NCBI GenBank assembly: GCA_004552195.1
Contig: SFPC01000101.1
Location: forward strand, 1-11,125
Length of the DNA: 11,125 nt
Origin: Bacteroidales bacterium
GTDB taxonomy: Bacteria > Bacteroidota > Bacteroidia > Bacteroidales > Bacteroidaceae
Direction: 5' to 3'
In this document: positions 1-7,893 of the stretch, piece by piece
Layout: each line of letters starts with the position of its first letter
Position numbering within the stretch: the stretch's first letter is position 1
Made by a program: the position numbers and the translations under genes
Notes under the pieces: model-generated
What the model was told of the DNA's origin: nothing
Seen by the model: only the letters and a program-made list of their open reading frames with translations
The model's database searches: none

Positions 1-120
1 TTCGGCTCGGCAATGGCTGAAAATCCTCCGGCTTTCCCGCCGTTGCGCTCGCCTTGCACTGACTTTATCTTCGCCAACTCAGGCTTCGGCTCGGCAATGA
101 CGGTCGCGCCTGCCGCTCTC
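1..120. repeat. Imperfect 84-base-period repeat in the leader of the PurF-like gene
   Basis: The 15-mer ttcggctcggcaatg occurs at 1-15 and again exactly at 85-99. The stretches that follow also resemble each other (cctccggctttcc near 25-37, cctgccgctctcc near 109-121). The pattern looks like one and a half units of a decayed tandem or dispersed intergenic repeat that may continue upstream of the window. Frame 1 is open from position 1 to the tga at 154-156, but the translation is low in complexity and overlaps the strong start at 140, so I do not call a gene here. Confidence 0.5.
42..73 (+). promoter_or_regulatory. Possible Bacteroidetes-type promoter upstream of the PurF-like gene
   Basis: TATCTTCG at 66-73 matches the Bacteroidetes -7 consensus TAnnTTTG at all but one defined base. 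A partial -33 element, GTTG, lies at 42-45 with a 20-base spacer, which is the usual spacing. Transcription would start near 80, giving a leader of about 60 bases before the ATG at 140. The box sits inside a repeat-like sequence, so it may be part of the repeat and not a gene-specific promoter. Confidence 0.35.
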
Positions 121-139
121 CTTATTTCTTACACAGCAA

Positions 140-2035
140 ATGGAACCTCTCAAACATGAATGTGGCGTCGCCATGGTACGCCTGCTCAAACCGCTCAGCT
201 ACTACGAGAAAAAATACGGTACATGGATGTATGGCTTGAACAAGCTGTACCTGCTGATGGAAAAGCAGCACAACCGAGGACAAGAAGGTGCGGGGCTGGC
301 CTGCGTGAAAATGCAAGCCGCGCCGGGCGAAGAGTTTATGTTTCGCGAACGCGGACTGGGAGGTGGTGCCATCCAGGAAATTTTTGGCAACGTACACCGA
401 CAATTTGCAGGGTTTTCGAAAGAACAACTGCACGATGCGGATTTTTCCGCACGTCATGTGCCCTTTGCGGGCGAAATATATATGGGCCACCTTCGGTATT
501 CTACTACCGGCAAGAGTGGCCTTTCGTATGTCCATCCATTTCTTAGAAGAAACAACTGGAGAGCCAAGAACCTCTGCATCTGCGCCAATTTCAACATGAC
601 CAATGTCATGGAGATTTTCAACGAGATAGCCGTGAAAGGGCAACATCCGCGCATGGTGTCCGACACGTACATCCTCCTTGAGCAGCTGGGCCACCGCCTC
701 GACCGCGAGAGTGAGCGGTGTTTCGCCGAGGCACTGCGGCTGGGGTTGGAAAACACGGACATCACGCGCTATATCGAAGAGCACATCAACCTGAGCAACG
801 TGCTGAAATTGTCGGCTCCCGTGTGGGATGGCGGCTATGTGCTCTGCGGCGTGACAGGCTCCGGCGAGCTCTTCACCATGCGCGACCCCTGGGGCATACG
901 TCCGGCTTTCTGGTACAAGGACGATGAGCTGCTTGTCGTGGCCTCGGAGCGGCCCGTGATACAAACCGCGCTCGACGTGGAGGCCGACACCGTCCACGAA
1001 CTCCTGCCCGGCCAGGGACTCTTCATGAACCAGAAGGGCGGGATGCGTACCGAGCAGGTGCTCGAAGCCAAGAACTACGCTGCCTGCTCCTTCGAGCGCG
1101 TCTACTTCAGCCGTGGCTCCGACATGGACATCTACCGCGAGCGCAAGGAGCTGGGCCGCTCCTTGGTGGAGCCCATCCTCAAGGCCGTGGCAGGCGAGGT
1201 GGACAACACCGTGCTGGGCTACATCCCCAACACCGCCGAGGCCGCCTACTACGGAATGCTGCAAGGCTTCAATGAATACCTCAACGCGCAGAAAGCCGAC
1301 GAGATAGCGAAGCTCGGAGGCAACCTCACGCCCGAAAACCTGGAGCGCATCCTCTCTCGCCGCATCCGTTCGGAAAAGGTCGCATGGAAAGACATCAAGA
1401 TGCGCACCTTTATTGCCGAGGGCAACTCGCGCAACGACCTCGCCGCCCACGTCTACGACATCACCTACGGCTCCGTGCGTCCCGGCGTGGACAACCTCGT
1501 GGTCATTGACGACAGCATCGTGCGCGGCACCACCCTGCGCGAAAGCATCATCCGCATCATGGACCGCCTCCATCCGCGTCGCATCGTCGTGGTCAGCTCA
1601 TCCCCGCAGGTGCGCTACCCCGACTACTACGGCATCGACATGGCCAATATGGACGAGTTCATCGCTTTCAGGGCAGCCATAGCCTTGCACCGTGATCGGG
1701 GCATGGAGGCGCGCCTGATGGAAATCTACGAAAAATGCAAGGCACAGGAAATGCTGCCAAAGGAAGAGGTGGTCAACTACGTTCGCGAGGTGTACGAACC
1801 CTTCACCAGCGACGACATTTCGGAAAAGATGGCCCGGATGCTGCGTCCCGAGGGCGTTCACACGGAAATCCACATCGTTTTCCAAAGCCTGGAGGGATTG
1901 CACAGGGCCTGTCCCCATTCGCCCGGCGACTGGTACTTCTCCGGCCATTATCCCACGCCCGGCGGCAACAAACGGGTCAACGAGGCATACATTAATTATA
2001 TAGAAAAGCATTTCAAACCGGAGTGCCAAGCTTAG
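140..2035 (+). CDS. PurF-like amidophosphoribosyltransferase paralogue, long Bacteroidetes form
   Basis: The protein has an N-terminal class II (Ntn) glutamine amidotransferase domain and a C-terminal type I phosphoribosyltransferase domain, the architecture of PurF, which makes phosphoribosylamine from PRPP and glutamine. The nucleophile is probably Cys8 (HECGVAM), so the first seven residues would be cleaved as a propeptide. Other matches to PurF are GHLRYSTTG at 116-124, N150 of the oxyanion hole, SDT at 174-176, RDPWGIRP at 248-255, RTFIAEG in the flexible-loop region, and the PRPP loop VIDDSIVRGTT at 455-465. At 631 residues it is well over 100 longer than usual PurF, with extra sequence after CGV, before the PRPP loop and at the C terminus. 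The glycine normally after the oxyanion Asn is Phe151. I recall this long form as a conserved Bacteroidetes paralogue beside carAB, in addition to canonical PurF, so I give no purF symbol. The start at 140 fits because the Cys follows at once. Its exact substrate is uncertain. Confidence 0.88.
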   Translation: MEPLKHECGVAMVRLLKPLSYYEKKYGTWMYGLNKLYLLMEKQHNRGQEGAGLACVKMQAAPGEEFMFRERGLGGGAIQEIFGNVHRQFAGFSKEQLHDADFSARHVPFAGEIYMGHLRYSTTGKSGLSYVHPFLRRNNWRAKNLCICANFNMTNVMEIFNEIAVKGQHPRMVSDTYILLEQLGHRLDRESERCFAEALRLGLENTDITRYIEEHINLSNVLKLSAPVWDGGYVLCGVTGSGELFTMRDPWGIRPAFWYKDDELLVVASERPVIQTALDVEADTVHELLPGQGLFMNQKGGMRTEQVLEAKNYAACSFERVYFSRGSDMDIYRERKELGRSLVEPILKAVAGEVDNTVLGYIPNTAEAAYYGMLQGFNEYLNAQKADEIAKLGGNLTPENLERILSRRIRSEKVAWKDIKMRTFIAEGNSRNDLAAHVYDITYGSVRPGVDNLVVIDDSIVRGTTLRESIIRIMDRLHPRRIVVVSSSPQVRYPDYYGIDMANMDEFIAFRAAIALHRDRGMEARLMEIYEKCKAQEMLPKEEVVNYVREVYEPFTSDDISEKMARMLRPEGVHTEIHIVFQSLEGLHRACPHSPGDWYFSGHYPTPGGNKRVNEAYINYIEKHFKPECQA

Positions 2036-2081
2036 TACAGAAATTCCCGATGGCACGTGGTAGTAAGTAGGCATTTCTGCA

Positions 2082-2089
2082 TACTTTTG
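2082..2089 (+). promoter_or_regulatory. Promoter -7 box upstream of carA
   Basis: TACTTTTG at 2082-2089 matches TAnnTTTG at every defined base. No good TTTG-like -33 element is found 19-21 bases upstream. Transcription would start near 2096, leaving a leader of about 45 bases before carA. A 7-base inverted repeat (CAGAAAT 2038-2044, ATTTCTG 2073-2079) lies just upstream of the box, right after the PurF-like stop codon. It might be a weak hairpin or operator, but it has no supporting U-tract. If the box is real, carA can be transcribed separately from the upstream gene. Confidence 0.5.
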
Positions 2090-2140
2090 CCTGACTGCCA
2101 TAACAACATATAAATATCCAATTATCCCAATAGACAACCT

Positions 2141-3220
2141 ATGCGTAAAGTAACACTTATTTTGGACGATGGCACCCAATTCCACGGTGAGAGCTTCGGC
2201 TACGAAGCACCCGTGGCAGGCGAGGTGGTGTTCAATACAGCCATGATGGGCTATCCCGAAAGCCTGACCGACCCCTCGTATGCCGGCCAGCTGATGACAC
2301 TCACTTATCCGCTTGTGGGTAACTACGGTGTGCCTCCCTTCTCCGTGGAGGCCGACGGACTGGCCACCTTCATGGAGAGCGACCGCATCTATGCCTCCGC
2401 CATCATCGTGAGCGACTACAGCGAACAATACAGCCATTGGAACGCCGTGGAGAGTCTGGGCGACTGGCTGAAACGCGAGAAAGTGCCCGGTATCACCGGC
2501 ATCGACACGCGCGAACTCACCAAGGTGCTGCGCGAGCATGGGGTGATGATGGGAAAAATCCTCTTCGACGATGAGCCCGACAACGTCCCCACGGCGCAGT
2601 ACGAAGGCGTGAACTACGTGGCGCGCGTTTCGTGTAAGGAAATCGTGCGTTACAACGAAGGCAAGGGCCTGAAGAAAGTGGTGCTCGTGGACTGCGGCGT
2701 GAAGAACAACATCATCCGCTGCCTGCTCCGGCGCGGCGTGGAAGTCATCCGCGTGCCCTGGAACTACGACTTCAACACCCTGGAATTCGACGGCCTCTTC
2801 TTGGCCAACGGCCCCGGCGACCCTGACACCTGCGTTGAGGCTGTGGAAAACATCCGCAAGTTCCTCAATAATCCGCAGGTGCGTCCCTGCATGGGCATCT
2901 GCATGGGCAACCAGCTCCTTTCCAAAGCCGCCGGCGCCTCCATCTACAAACTCAAGTATGGCCACCGCAGCCACAACCAGCCTGTGCGCATGGTGGGCAC
3001 CAACCGCTGCTTTGTCACTTCTCAGAACCATGGCTACGCCGTGGATAGCCGCACGCTGCCCGCCGACTGGGAGCCTTATTTCATCAACATGAACGACGGC
3101 TCGAACGAGGGCGTTCGCCACAAAACCAACCCTTGGTTCTCCGCTCAGTTCCATCCCGAAGCCTGCTCCGGACCCGTGGACACGGAATTCCTTTTCGATG
3201 AGTTCGTGAATATTCTATAA
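2141..3220 (+). CDS. carA: Carbamoyl phosphate synthase small (glutaminase) subunit
   Basis: CarA hydrolyses glutamine and channels ammonia to CarB for carbamoyl phosphate synthesis, in the cytoplasm. The N-terminal CarA-specific domain (about residues 1-140) carries GEVVFNTAMMGYPESLTDP and LVGNYGVP. The class I glutamine amidotransferase domain (about 175-355) has the ANGPGDP loop, the nucleophile Cys254 in GICMGNQLL, and the catalytic His338 and Glu340 in FHPEA, so the triad is complete. Many CarA proteins read GICLGHQ at the nucleophile; here the His is Asn, at a non-catalytic position. The length of 359 residues is normal. The gene lies 105 bases after the PurF-like gene and 150 bases before carB. 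The last two bases of its TAA stop are the first two of an inverted-repeat arm of intergenic element family 1. Confidence 0.96.
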   Translation: MRKVTLILDDGTQFHGESFGYEAPVAGEVVFNTAMMGYPESLTDPSYAGQLMTLTYPLVGNYGVPPFSVEADGLATFMESDRIYASAIIVSDYSEQYSHWNAVESLGDWLKREKVPGITGIDTRELTKVLREHGVMMGKILFDDEPDNVPTAQYEGVNYVARVSCKEIVRYNEGKGLKKVVLVDCGVKNNIIRCLLRRGVEVIRVPWNYDFNTLEFDGLFLANGPGDPDTCVEAVENIRKFLNNPQVRPCMGICMGNQLLSKAAGASIYKLKYGHRSHNQPVRMVGTNRCFVTSQNHGYAVDSRTLPADWEPYFINMNDGSNEGVRHKTNPWFSAQFHPEACSGPVDTEFLFDEFVNIL

Positions 3221-3327
3221 TTTATAATTTACAATTTATAATTAGGTCTGTCGACCATCATACAGGACGACACAGCACCGCCGGCTTCATGGCCGCCGGC
3301 TTCATTATAAATTATAAATTATAAATT
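3219..3327 (+). repeat. Family 1 palindromic intergenic element, copy 1 (between carA and carB)
   Basis: The left arm 3219-3242 and right arm 3304-3327 are inverted complements at 23 of 24 positions (only C3232 fails). Both are runs of the 8-mer AATTTATA. The core between them contains GTCTGTCGACC, then TACAGGACGA, then CACCGCCGG, and shares these blocks with the copies at 6537-6650 (reversed) and 10789-10886. A smaller GC hairpin, CCGGC/GCCGG, sits inside the core. In a carA-carB transcript the whole element would fold into one long stem. Confidence 0.8.
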
Positions 3328-3370
3328 GAATTGCCCCTGAAACCATTACGCAACAAAACATCCGCAAGAT

Positions 3371-6352
3371 ATGAAGCCCATAAAGAAAGTCCTCCTTCTC
3401 GGGTCTGGCGCGCTGAAGATTGGCGAAGCCGGCGAGTTCGACTATTCAGGTTCACAAGCCCTGAAAGCCCTGAAGGAAGAAGGGATAGAAACCATCCTCA
3501 TCAACCCCAATATCGCCACGGTACAGACCTCCGAAGGCGTGGCCGACCGCATCTATTTCCTGCCCGTCACCCCCTATTTCGTGGAACGGGTCATCCAGAA
3601 AGAGCAACCCGACGGCATCATGCTCGCCTTCGGCGGACAGACCGCACTCAACTGCGGTGTGGACCTCTACCGCCAGGGAATTCTCGAAAAATACGACCTC
3701 CAGGTGCTCGGCACTCCCGTCCAGGCCATCATGGACACCGAGGACCGCGAGCTCTTCGTCGAGAAACTCAACGAAATCAATGTCAAGACCATCAGCAGCG
3801 AAGCCTGCGAAAACATAGAGCAGGCACGCAAGGCCGCCGCTGCACTGGGCTACCCCGTCATCCTGCGTGCTGCCTACGCCCTCGGCGGACTCGGCTCCGG
3901 CTTCTGCGACAATGAAGAAGAGCTCGACAAGCTGGCCGAAAAAGCCTTCTCCTTCTCGCCCCAGGTGCTCGTGGAGAAAAGCCTTAAGGGATGGAAAGAA
4001 GTGGAGTACGAAGTGGTGCGCGACCGCTTCGACAACTGCATCACCGTCTGCAACATGGAAAACTTCGACCCCCTCGGCATCCACACCGGCGAGAGCATCG
4101 TCATAGCCCCTTCGCAGACGCTCACCAACTCCGAATACCATAAGCTGCGCGAACTCTCCATCCGCATCGTGCGCCACGTTGGCATCGTCGGCGAGTGTAA
4201 CGTGCAGTACGCCTTCGACCCTCAGAGCGAGGATTACCGCGTCATTGAGGTCAACGCCCGTCTGTCGCGCTCGTCGGCACTCGCTTCTAAGGCCACTGGT
4301 TATCCCCTGGCTTTTGTGGCTGCCAAGCTCGGTTTGGGTTACGGTCTCTTCGACCTCAAAAACTCCGTGACGAAAACCACCTCCGCCTTCTTCGAGCCTG
4401 CCCTCGACTATGTCGTCTGCAAAATCCCCCGTTGGGACCTCGGCAAGTTCCGTGGCGTGGACCGTGAGCTCGGCTCCTCCATGAAGTCCGTGGGCGAAGT
4501 CATGGCCATAGGTCGCACCTTCGAGGAAGTCATCCAGAAAGGCCTCCGCATGATAGGGCAGGGGATGCACGGCTTCGTGGACAACAAGGAACTGAAGATT
4601 GACGACGTCGACGCCGCCCTGCGCGAGCCCACCGACAAACGCATCTTCGTCATCGAAAAAGCCTTCGCCGCCGGCTACACTATCGACCAGGTTCACGCGC
4701 TCACTAAGATAGACCGCTGGTTCCTGCAAAAGCTCTACAAAATCCACCTCACCGACCGCGAGCTCCATGCCTGTACTTCCATCAATGTGCTTGACAACGA
4801 ATTGCTCCGCCGCGCCAAGGTACAGGGCTTTACCGACTTCCAGATAGCCCGTGCCGTAGGCATGGAACAAGAGATGGACATCGAAAAAGCCATCATGGCC
4901 GTGCGCGCACGCCGCAAGCAGCTCGGCATCGTGCCCTACGTGAAGCAAATCGACACCCTCGCCGCTGAGTACCCCGCACAGACCAACTACCTCTACCTCA
5001 CCTACAGCGGCGTGGCCCACGACATCCCCTTCGAGAACGATAAACGTTCCGTCGTTGTGCTCGGCTCGGGCGCTTATCGCATCGGTTCCTCGGTCGAATT
5101 CGACTGGTGCGGCGTGCAGGCGCTCAACACCATCCGTAAGGAAGGCTACCGCTCTGTGATGATCAACTACAATCCCGAAACGGTGTCGACCGACTACGAC
5201 ATGTGCGACCGCCTTTACTTCGACGAGCTCACCTTTGAGCGCGTCATGGACATCCTCGACCTCGAATGTCCCTATGGCGTCATCGTTTCCACCGGCGGAC
5301 AAATTCCGAACAACCTCGCTATGCGGCTTGATGCTGAACACGTCAACCTGCTTGGCACCCAGGCCAAATACATCGACAACGCCGAGGACCGCGAGAAATT
5401 CTCCGCCATGCTGGGCCGCATCGGCGTGGACCAGCCCGAATGGAGCGCGCTGACCTCCATGGACGACATCCAGGAATTCATCGGCCGCGTAGGCTTCCCC
5501 GTGCTCGTGCGTCCTTCCTACGTGCTCTCCGGCGCCGCCATGAACGTATGTTCCAACCAGGACGAACTCGAACGCTTCCTCAAGCTGGCTGCCAATGTGT
5601 CGAAAAAGCACCCAGTCGTCGTCAGCCGTTTCCTCCAGCACGCCAAGGAAGTGGAAATGGATGCCGTCGCCAAGGACGGCGAAATCATCGCCTACGCCAT
5701 CTCCGAACACATCGAGTTTGCCGGCGTCCACTCTGGCGACGCCACCATCCAGTTCCCACCGCAGAAACTCTACGTCGAGACCGCCCGGCGCATCAAGAAA
5801 ATCTCCAAGCAGATTGCCAAGGAACTCCACATCTCCGGTCCCTTCAACATCCAGTACCTGGCCCGCGAGAACGACATCAAGGTCATCGAGTGCAACCTCC
5901 GCGCCTCCCGCTCCTTCCCCTTCGTGAGCAAGGTGCTGAAAATCAACCTCATCGAACTGGCCACGCGCATCATGCTCGGCCTGCCCGTGGAGCGTCCTGC
6001 CAAGAGAAAGCCGACCCCGTGCTCGGCGTTGACATGGCTTCGACCGGCGAGGTCGGATGTCTGGGTGAAGACTCGCGCACCGCCTTGCTCAAAGCGATGC
6101 TTTCCGTGGGACACCGTATTCCGAAGAAGAACATCCTGCTCTCCACCGGCGATGGCAAGCAGAAAGCCGAAATGCTCAAGGCGGCCACCATGCTCCGCGA
6201 ACACGGCTACAGCCTCTTCGCCACCCCCGGCACCAGCCGTTACCTCACGGAGAACGGCATCGAGAATACCATGGTCCACTGGCCCAGCGAGGCACCCCAG
6301 CAGCCCCAGGCGCTGGACATGCTCCACAACAAGGAAATCGACATGGTGGTGA
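3371..6352 (+). CDS. carB: Carbamoyl phosphate synthase large subunit, frame broken after residue 878
   Basis: CarB makes carbamoyl phosphate from bicarbonate, two ATP and ammonia supplied by CarA. The first synthetase half starts with [19 protein letters not shown] and has GGQTALNCG at 88-96. The second half starts near residue 561 with [19 protein letters not shown] and has [12 protein letters not shown] and [16 protein letters not shown]. From memory, the sequence is strikingly close to animal CAD/CPS1. The homologous reading ends at Lys878 (6002-6004). After that the frame gives unrelated arginine- and proline-rich sequence to a stop at 6350-6352, while the true continuation is in another frame from 6007. 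Family members have about 20 more residues at this junction, including a segment like VGIKASQFSFNRL. So roughly 61 bases are missing, and restoring them would give about 1072 residues, the normal length. As written, the product would lack its C-terminal allosteric domain. Confidence 0.9.
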   Translation: MKPIKKVLLLGSGALKIGEAGEFDYSGSQALKALKEEGIETILINPNIATVQTSEGVADRIYFLPVTPYFVERVIQKEQPDGIMLAFGGQTALNCGVDLYRQGILEKYDLQVLGTPVQAIMDTEDRELFVEKLNEINVKTISSEACENIEQARKAAAALGYPVILRAAYALGGLGSGFCDNEEELDKLAEKAFSFSPQVLVEKSLKGWKEVEYEVVRDRFDNCITVCNMENFDPLGIHTGESIVIAPSQTLTNSEYHKLRELSIRIVRHVGIVGECNVQYAFDPQSEDYRVIEVNARLSRSSALASKATGYPLAFVAAKLGLGYGLFDLKNSVTKTTSAFFEPALDYVVCKIPRWDLGKFRGVDRELGSSMKSVGEVMAIGRTFEEVIQKGLRMIGQGMHGFVDNKELKIDDVDAALREPTDKRIFVIEKAFAAGYTIDQVHALTKIDRWFLQKLYKIHLTDRELHACTSINVLDNELLRRAKVQGFTDFQIARAVGMEQEMDIEKAIMAVRARRKQLGIVPYVKQIDTLAAEYPAQTNYLYLTYSGVAHDIPFENDKRSVVVLGSGAYRIGSSVEFDWCGVQALNTIRKEGYRSVMINYNPETVSTDYDMCDRLYFDELTFERVMDILDLECPYGVIVSTGGQIPNNLAMRLDAEHVNLLGTQAKYIDNAEDREKFSAMLGRIGVDQPEWSALTSMDDIQEFIGRVGFPVLVRPSYVLSGAAMNVCSNQDELERFLKLAANVSKKHPVVVSRFLQHAKEVEMDAVAKDGEIIAYAISEHIEFAGVHSGDATIQFPPQKLYVETARRIKKISKQIAKELHISGPFNIQYLARENDIKVIECNLRASRSFPFVSKVLKINLIELATRIMLGLPVERPAKRKPTPCSALTWLRPARSDVWVKTRAPPCSKRCFPWDTVFRRRTSCSPPAMASRKPKCSRRPPCSANTATASSPPPAPAVTSRRTASRIPWSTGPARHPSSPRRWTCSTTRKSTWW

Positions 6353-6528
6353 ACGTGCCCAAGAACCTCTCTACGGGCGAACTGACCAACGGCTACAAAA
6401 TCCGCCGTGCCGCCATTGACCTCAATGTGCCGCTCATCACCAATGCCCGTCTCGCTTCCGCCTTTATCTACGCCTTCTGCACCGTCAGCCTCGACGAGCT
6501 CGAAATTCGCAGCTGGCAGGAATTCTGA
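6007..6528 (+). pseudogene. carB: Out-of-frame C-terminal part of CarB (end of ATP-grasp half plus MGS-like allosteric domain)
   Basis: This 173-residue reading begins [18 protein letters not shown], which belongs to the end of the second CarB synthetase half. It continues into the methylglyoxal-synthase-like regulatory domain with [55 protein letters not shown] and a normal C terminus. It is in the -1 frame relative to the upstream carB reading and has no start of its own near the break; the first in-frame ATG is at 6034. There are no internal stops and conservation is strong, so either the break is very recent or it is an assembly artefact. It is a piece of the preceding gene, not an independent protein. 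Confidence 0.88.
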
Positions 6529-6536
6529 TGTTAATG

Positions 6537-6650
6537 AATAATTTTATAATGAATAATGAATAATTAGCTTGCGGCAAGAGTGGCGGCGGTCTGCTTCATC
6601 CTGTATGTCGGTCGTAGACCTAATTATTCATTATTCATTAAATAATTATT
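6537..6650 (-). repeat. Family 1 palindromic intergenic element, copy 2 (after carB, reversed)
   Basis: The inner arms 6548-6567 and 6620-6639 are perfect inverted complements over 20 bases. Allowing two mismatches the pairing extends to 6537-6567 and 6620-6650. The arms are built on the 7-mer AATGAAT, unlike those of copies 1 and 3. Read on the minus strand, the core starts GTCTACGACCGACATACAGG and runs to CAGACCGCCG, matching the other two copies. The element begins 8 bases after the carB stop and ends just before the oxidoreductase start at 6665. Confidence 0.82.
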
Positions 6651-6664
6651 AAATAATAAATCAC

Positions 6665-7645
6665 ATGGACACCGTCAACTGGGGCTTTATCGGTTGCGGC
6701 GAAGTAACCGAAAAGAAGAGTGGTCCGGCTTTTAACCTCGTTCCCGGCTCACGCATCGTAGCCGTGATGAGCCGACGTGCCGACAAGGCCGAGTCGTACG
6801 CCCGGCGGCATGGCGTGAAACGCTGGTACACCGACCCACAGGCCTTGCTCGACGACCCCGAGGTCAACGCGGTCTACATCGCCACACCACCTTCCACTCA
6901 CGCCACGTATGCCATCATGGCCATGAAATGCGGCAAGGCAGTCTATGTCGAAAAGCCCATGGCCTCCAACTACGAAGACTGTTGTCGCATCAACCGCATA
7001 GCCGAGAAAACCGGCATGCCCTGCTTCGTAGCCTACTACCGCCGGCAGCTACCCTATTTCCAAAAAGTAAAGGAACTGGTGCAAGACGGCGCGGTGGGCA
7101 AGGTAGTGAACGTACAAATTCGCTTCGCCGTGCCCCCTCGCGACCTCGACTACAACCAAACCAATCTCCCCTGGCGTGTGCAACCCGATATCGCCGGCGG
7201 CGGTTATTTCTATGATCTCGCCCCCCATCAGATTGACCTGCTGCAAGAAATGTTTGGCCCCATCATCGAGGCCGAAGGAATGAAAGCCAATCGCGGCGGT
7301 TTGTACCAAACGGAAGACTCCGTCAGTGCCTGTTTCAAGTTTGACAACGGGCTGCCCGGCTCAGGCTCCTGGTGCTTTGTGGCCCACGAATCAGCCAAAG
7401 AAGACCGCATCGACATCGTCGGCGACAAAGGTTCACTCTCCTTTTCGGTGTTTACCTATCAGCCCATCGTACTTCAAAATCAGGAAGGACGTCAGGAATA
7501 TTCCGTTCCCAATCCACCGTTTGTCCAACTCCCGCTCATATCCCTCGTCGTACAACATCTGCAAGGCAAAGCCATCTGTCGGTGCGACTGCGTCAGTGCC
7601 ACACCCGTCAACTGGGTCGTTGACCGCATACTCGGAAAACTATAA
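6665..7645 (+). CDS. Gfo/Idh/MocA-family NAD(P)-dependent oxidoreductase
   Basis: This is a cytoplasmic dehydrogenase of the glucose-fructose oxidoreductase / inositol dehydrogenase / MocA superfamily; the substrate is probably a sugar or cyclitol but cannot be told from sequence. The N-terminal Rossmann fold has the dinucleotide-binding motif GFIGCGEV at about residues 7-14. YIATPPSTHA, VEKPMA (with the conserved Lys97) and the catalytic-type pair D184/H188 in DLAPHQIDLL follow. The C-terminal alpha/beta domain includes GMKANRGGLYQTEDSV and IDIVGDKGSL. The length of 326 residues is typical. There is no neighbouring sugar operon to suggest a substrate. An AT-rich leader from element copy 2 lies immediately upstream, and a family 2 element follows 10 bases after the stop. 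Confidence 0.9.
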   Translation: MDTVNWGFIGCGEVTEKKSGPAFNLVPGSRIVAVMSRRADKAESYARRHGVKRWYTDPQALLDDPEVNAVYIATPPSTHATYAIMAMKCGKAVYVEKPMASNYEDCCRINRIAEKTGMPCFVAYYRRQLPYFQKVKELVQDGAVGKVVNVQIRFAVPPRDLDYNQTNLPWRVQPDIAGGGYFYDLAPHQIDLLQEMFGPIIEAEGMKANRGGLYQTEDSVSACFKFDNGLPGSGSWCFVAHESAKEDRIDIVGDKGSLSFSVFTYQPIVLQNQEGRQEYSVPNPPFVQLPLISLVVQHLQGKAICRCDCVSATPVNWVVDRILGKL

Positions 7646-7655
7646 CTTATTCATT

Positions 7656-7794
7656 CAACTTTTGCAAAGTTGAAGGTTATAAGGTTATGGTCGCTTCGCT
7701 CCCAGTTTATGAGGTTATAAGAATACTGTTTGAGGTAGTCACGGTAGCCGCACCGAGTAACTTTATAACCTCATAACCTTATCCCTCATAACCT
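7656..7794 (+). repeat. Family 2 intergenic element, copy 1 (before the DUF4421-like gene)
   Basis: The element opens with a perfect hairpin CAACTTT-TGC-AAAGTTG at 7656-7672. Two tandem AAGGTTAT units follow (7673-7688), then the core atggtcgcttcgctcccag (7687-7705), a variable stretch with TACTGTT at 7724-7730, and the mirror arm of ATAACCTC-type repeats at 7765-7794. The same order and an identical 19-base core occur at 9042-9174. The first hairpin lies 10 bases after the oxidoreductase stop but lacks a U-run, so I do not call it an intrinsic terminator. Confidence 0.75.
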
Positions 7795-7893
7795 CCGAAA
7801 CTTAAATCATTCACACACTCTCTTACTGTTAACGTTCTGTTTTCGGTTATTAAACGCTTCTTCCCTCTTCCCGGCATCATAGCTGCGCTGTCT

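Noticed and set aside
1..156. Open forward frame from the window edge to 156, possibly the end of an upstream gene
   Set aside because: It overlaps the start at 140, contains the repeat unit (FGSAM read twice) and has no protein-like conservation that I recognise.
122..1573. 483-codon minus-strand open frame opposite the PurF-like gene
   Set aside because: Antisense shadow of a conserved enzyme gene; no recognisable domain and no promoter or start context.
1598..3154. 518-codon minus-strand open frame spanning the PurF-like/carA junction
   Set aside because: Opposite two conserved genes; the composition is that of a GC-rich antisense frame.
3219..3327. The tandem AT-rich units of the repeat arms as a CRISPR array
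   Set aside because: There are no unique spacers between regular repeats, no cas genes nearby, and the units are 7-8 bases long.
3452..5830. 792-codon open frame on the minus strand opposite carB
   Set aside because: It lies entirely inside the well-supported carB and mirrors its third-position GC bias. Its translation is rich in His, Val, Gly and Glu with no family pattern.
6000..6012. Programmed ribosomal frameshift site in carB
   Set aside because: No slippery heptamer stands out, and about 20 conserved residues are missing at the junction, which a frameshift alone would not restore.
7656..7672. Hairpin after the oxidoreductase stop as an intrinsic terminator
   Set aside because: The stem is AT-rich and followed by AAGGTTAT rather than a U-run, and the same hairpin recurs as part of a repeat element at 9042-9066.
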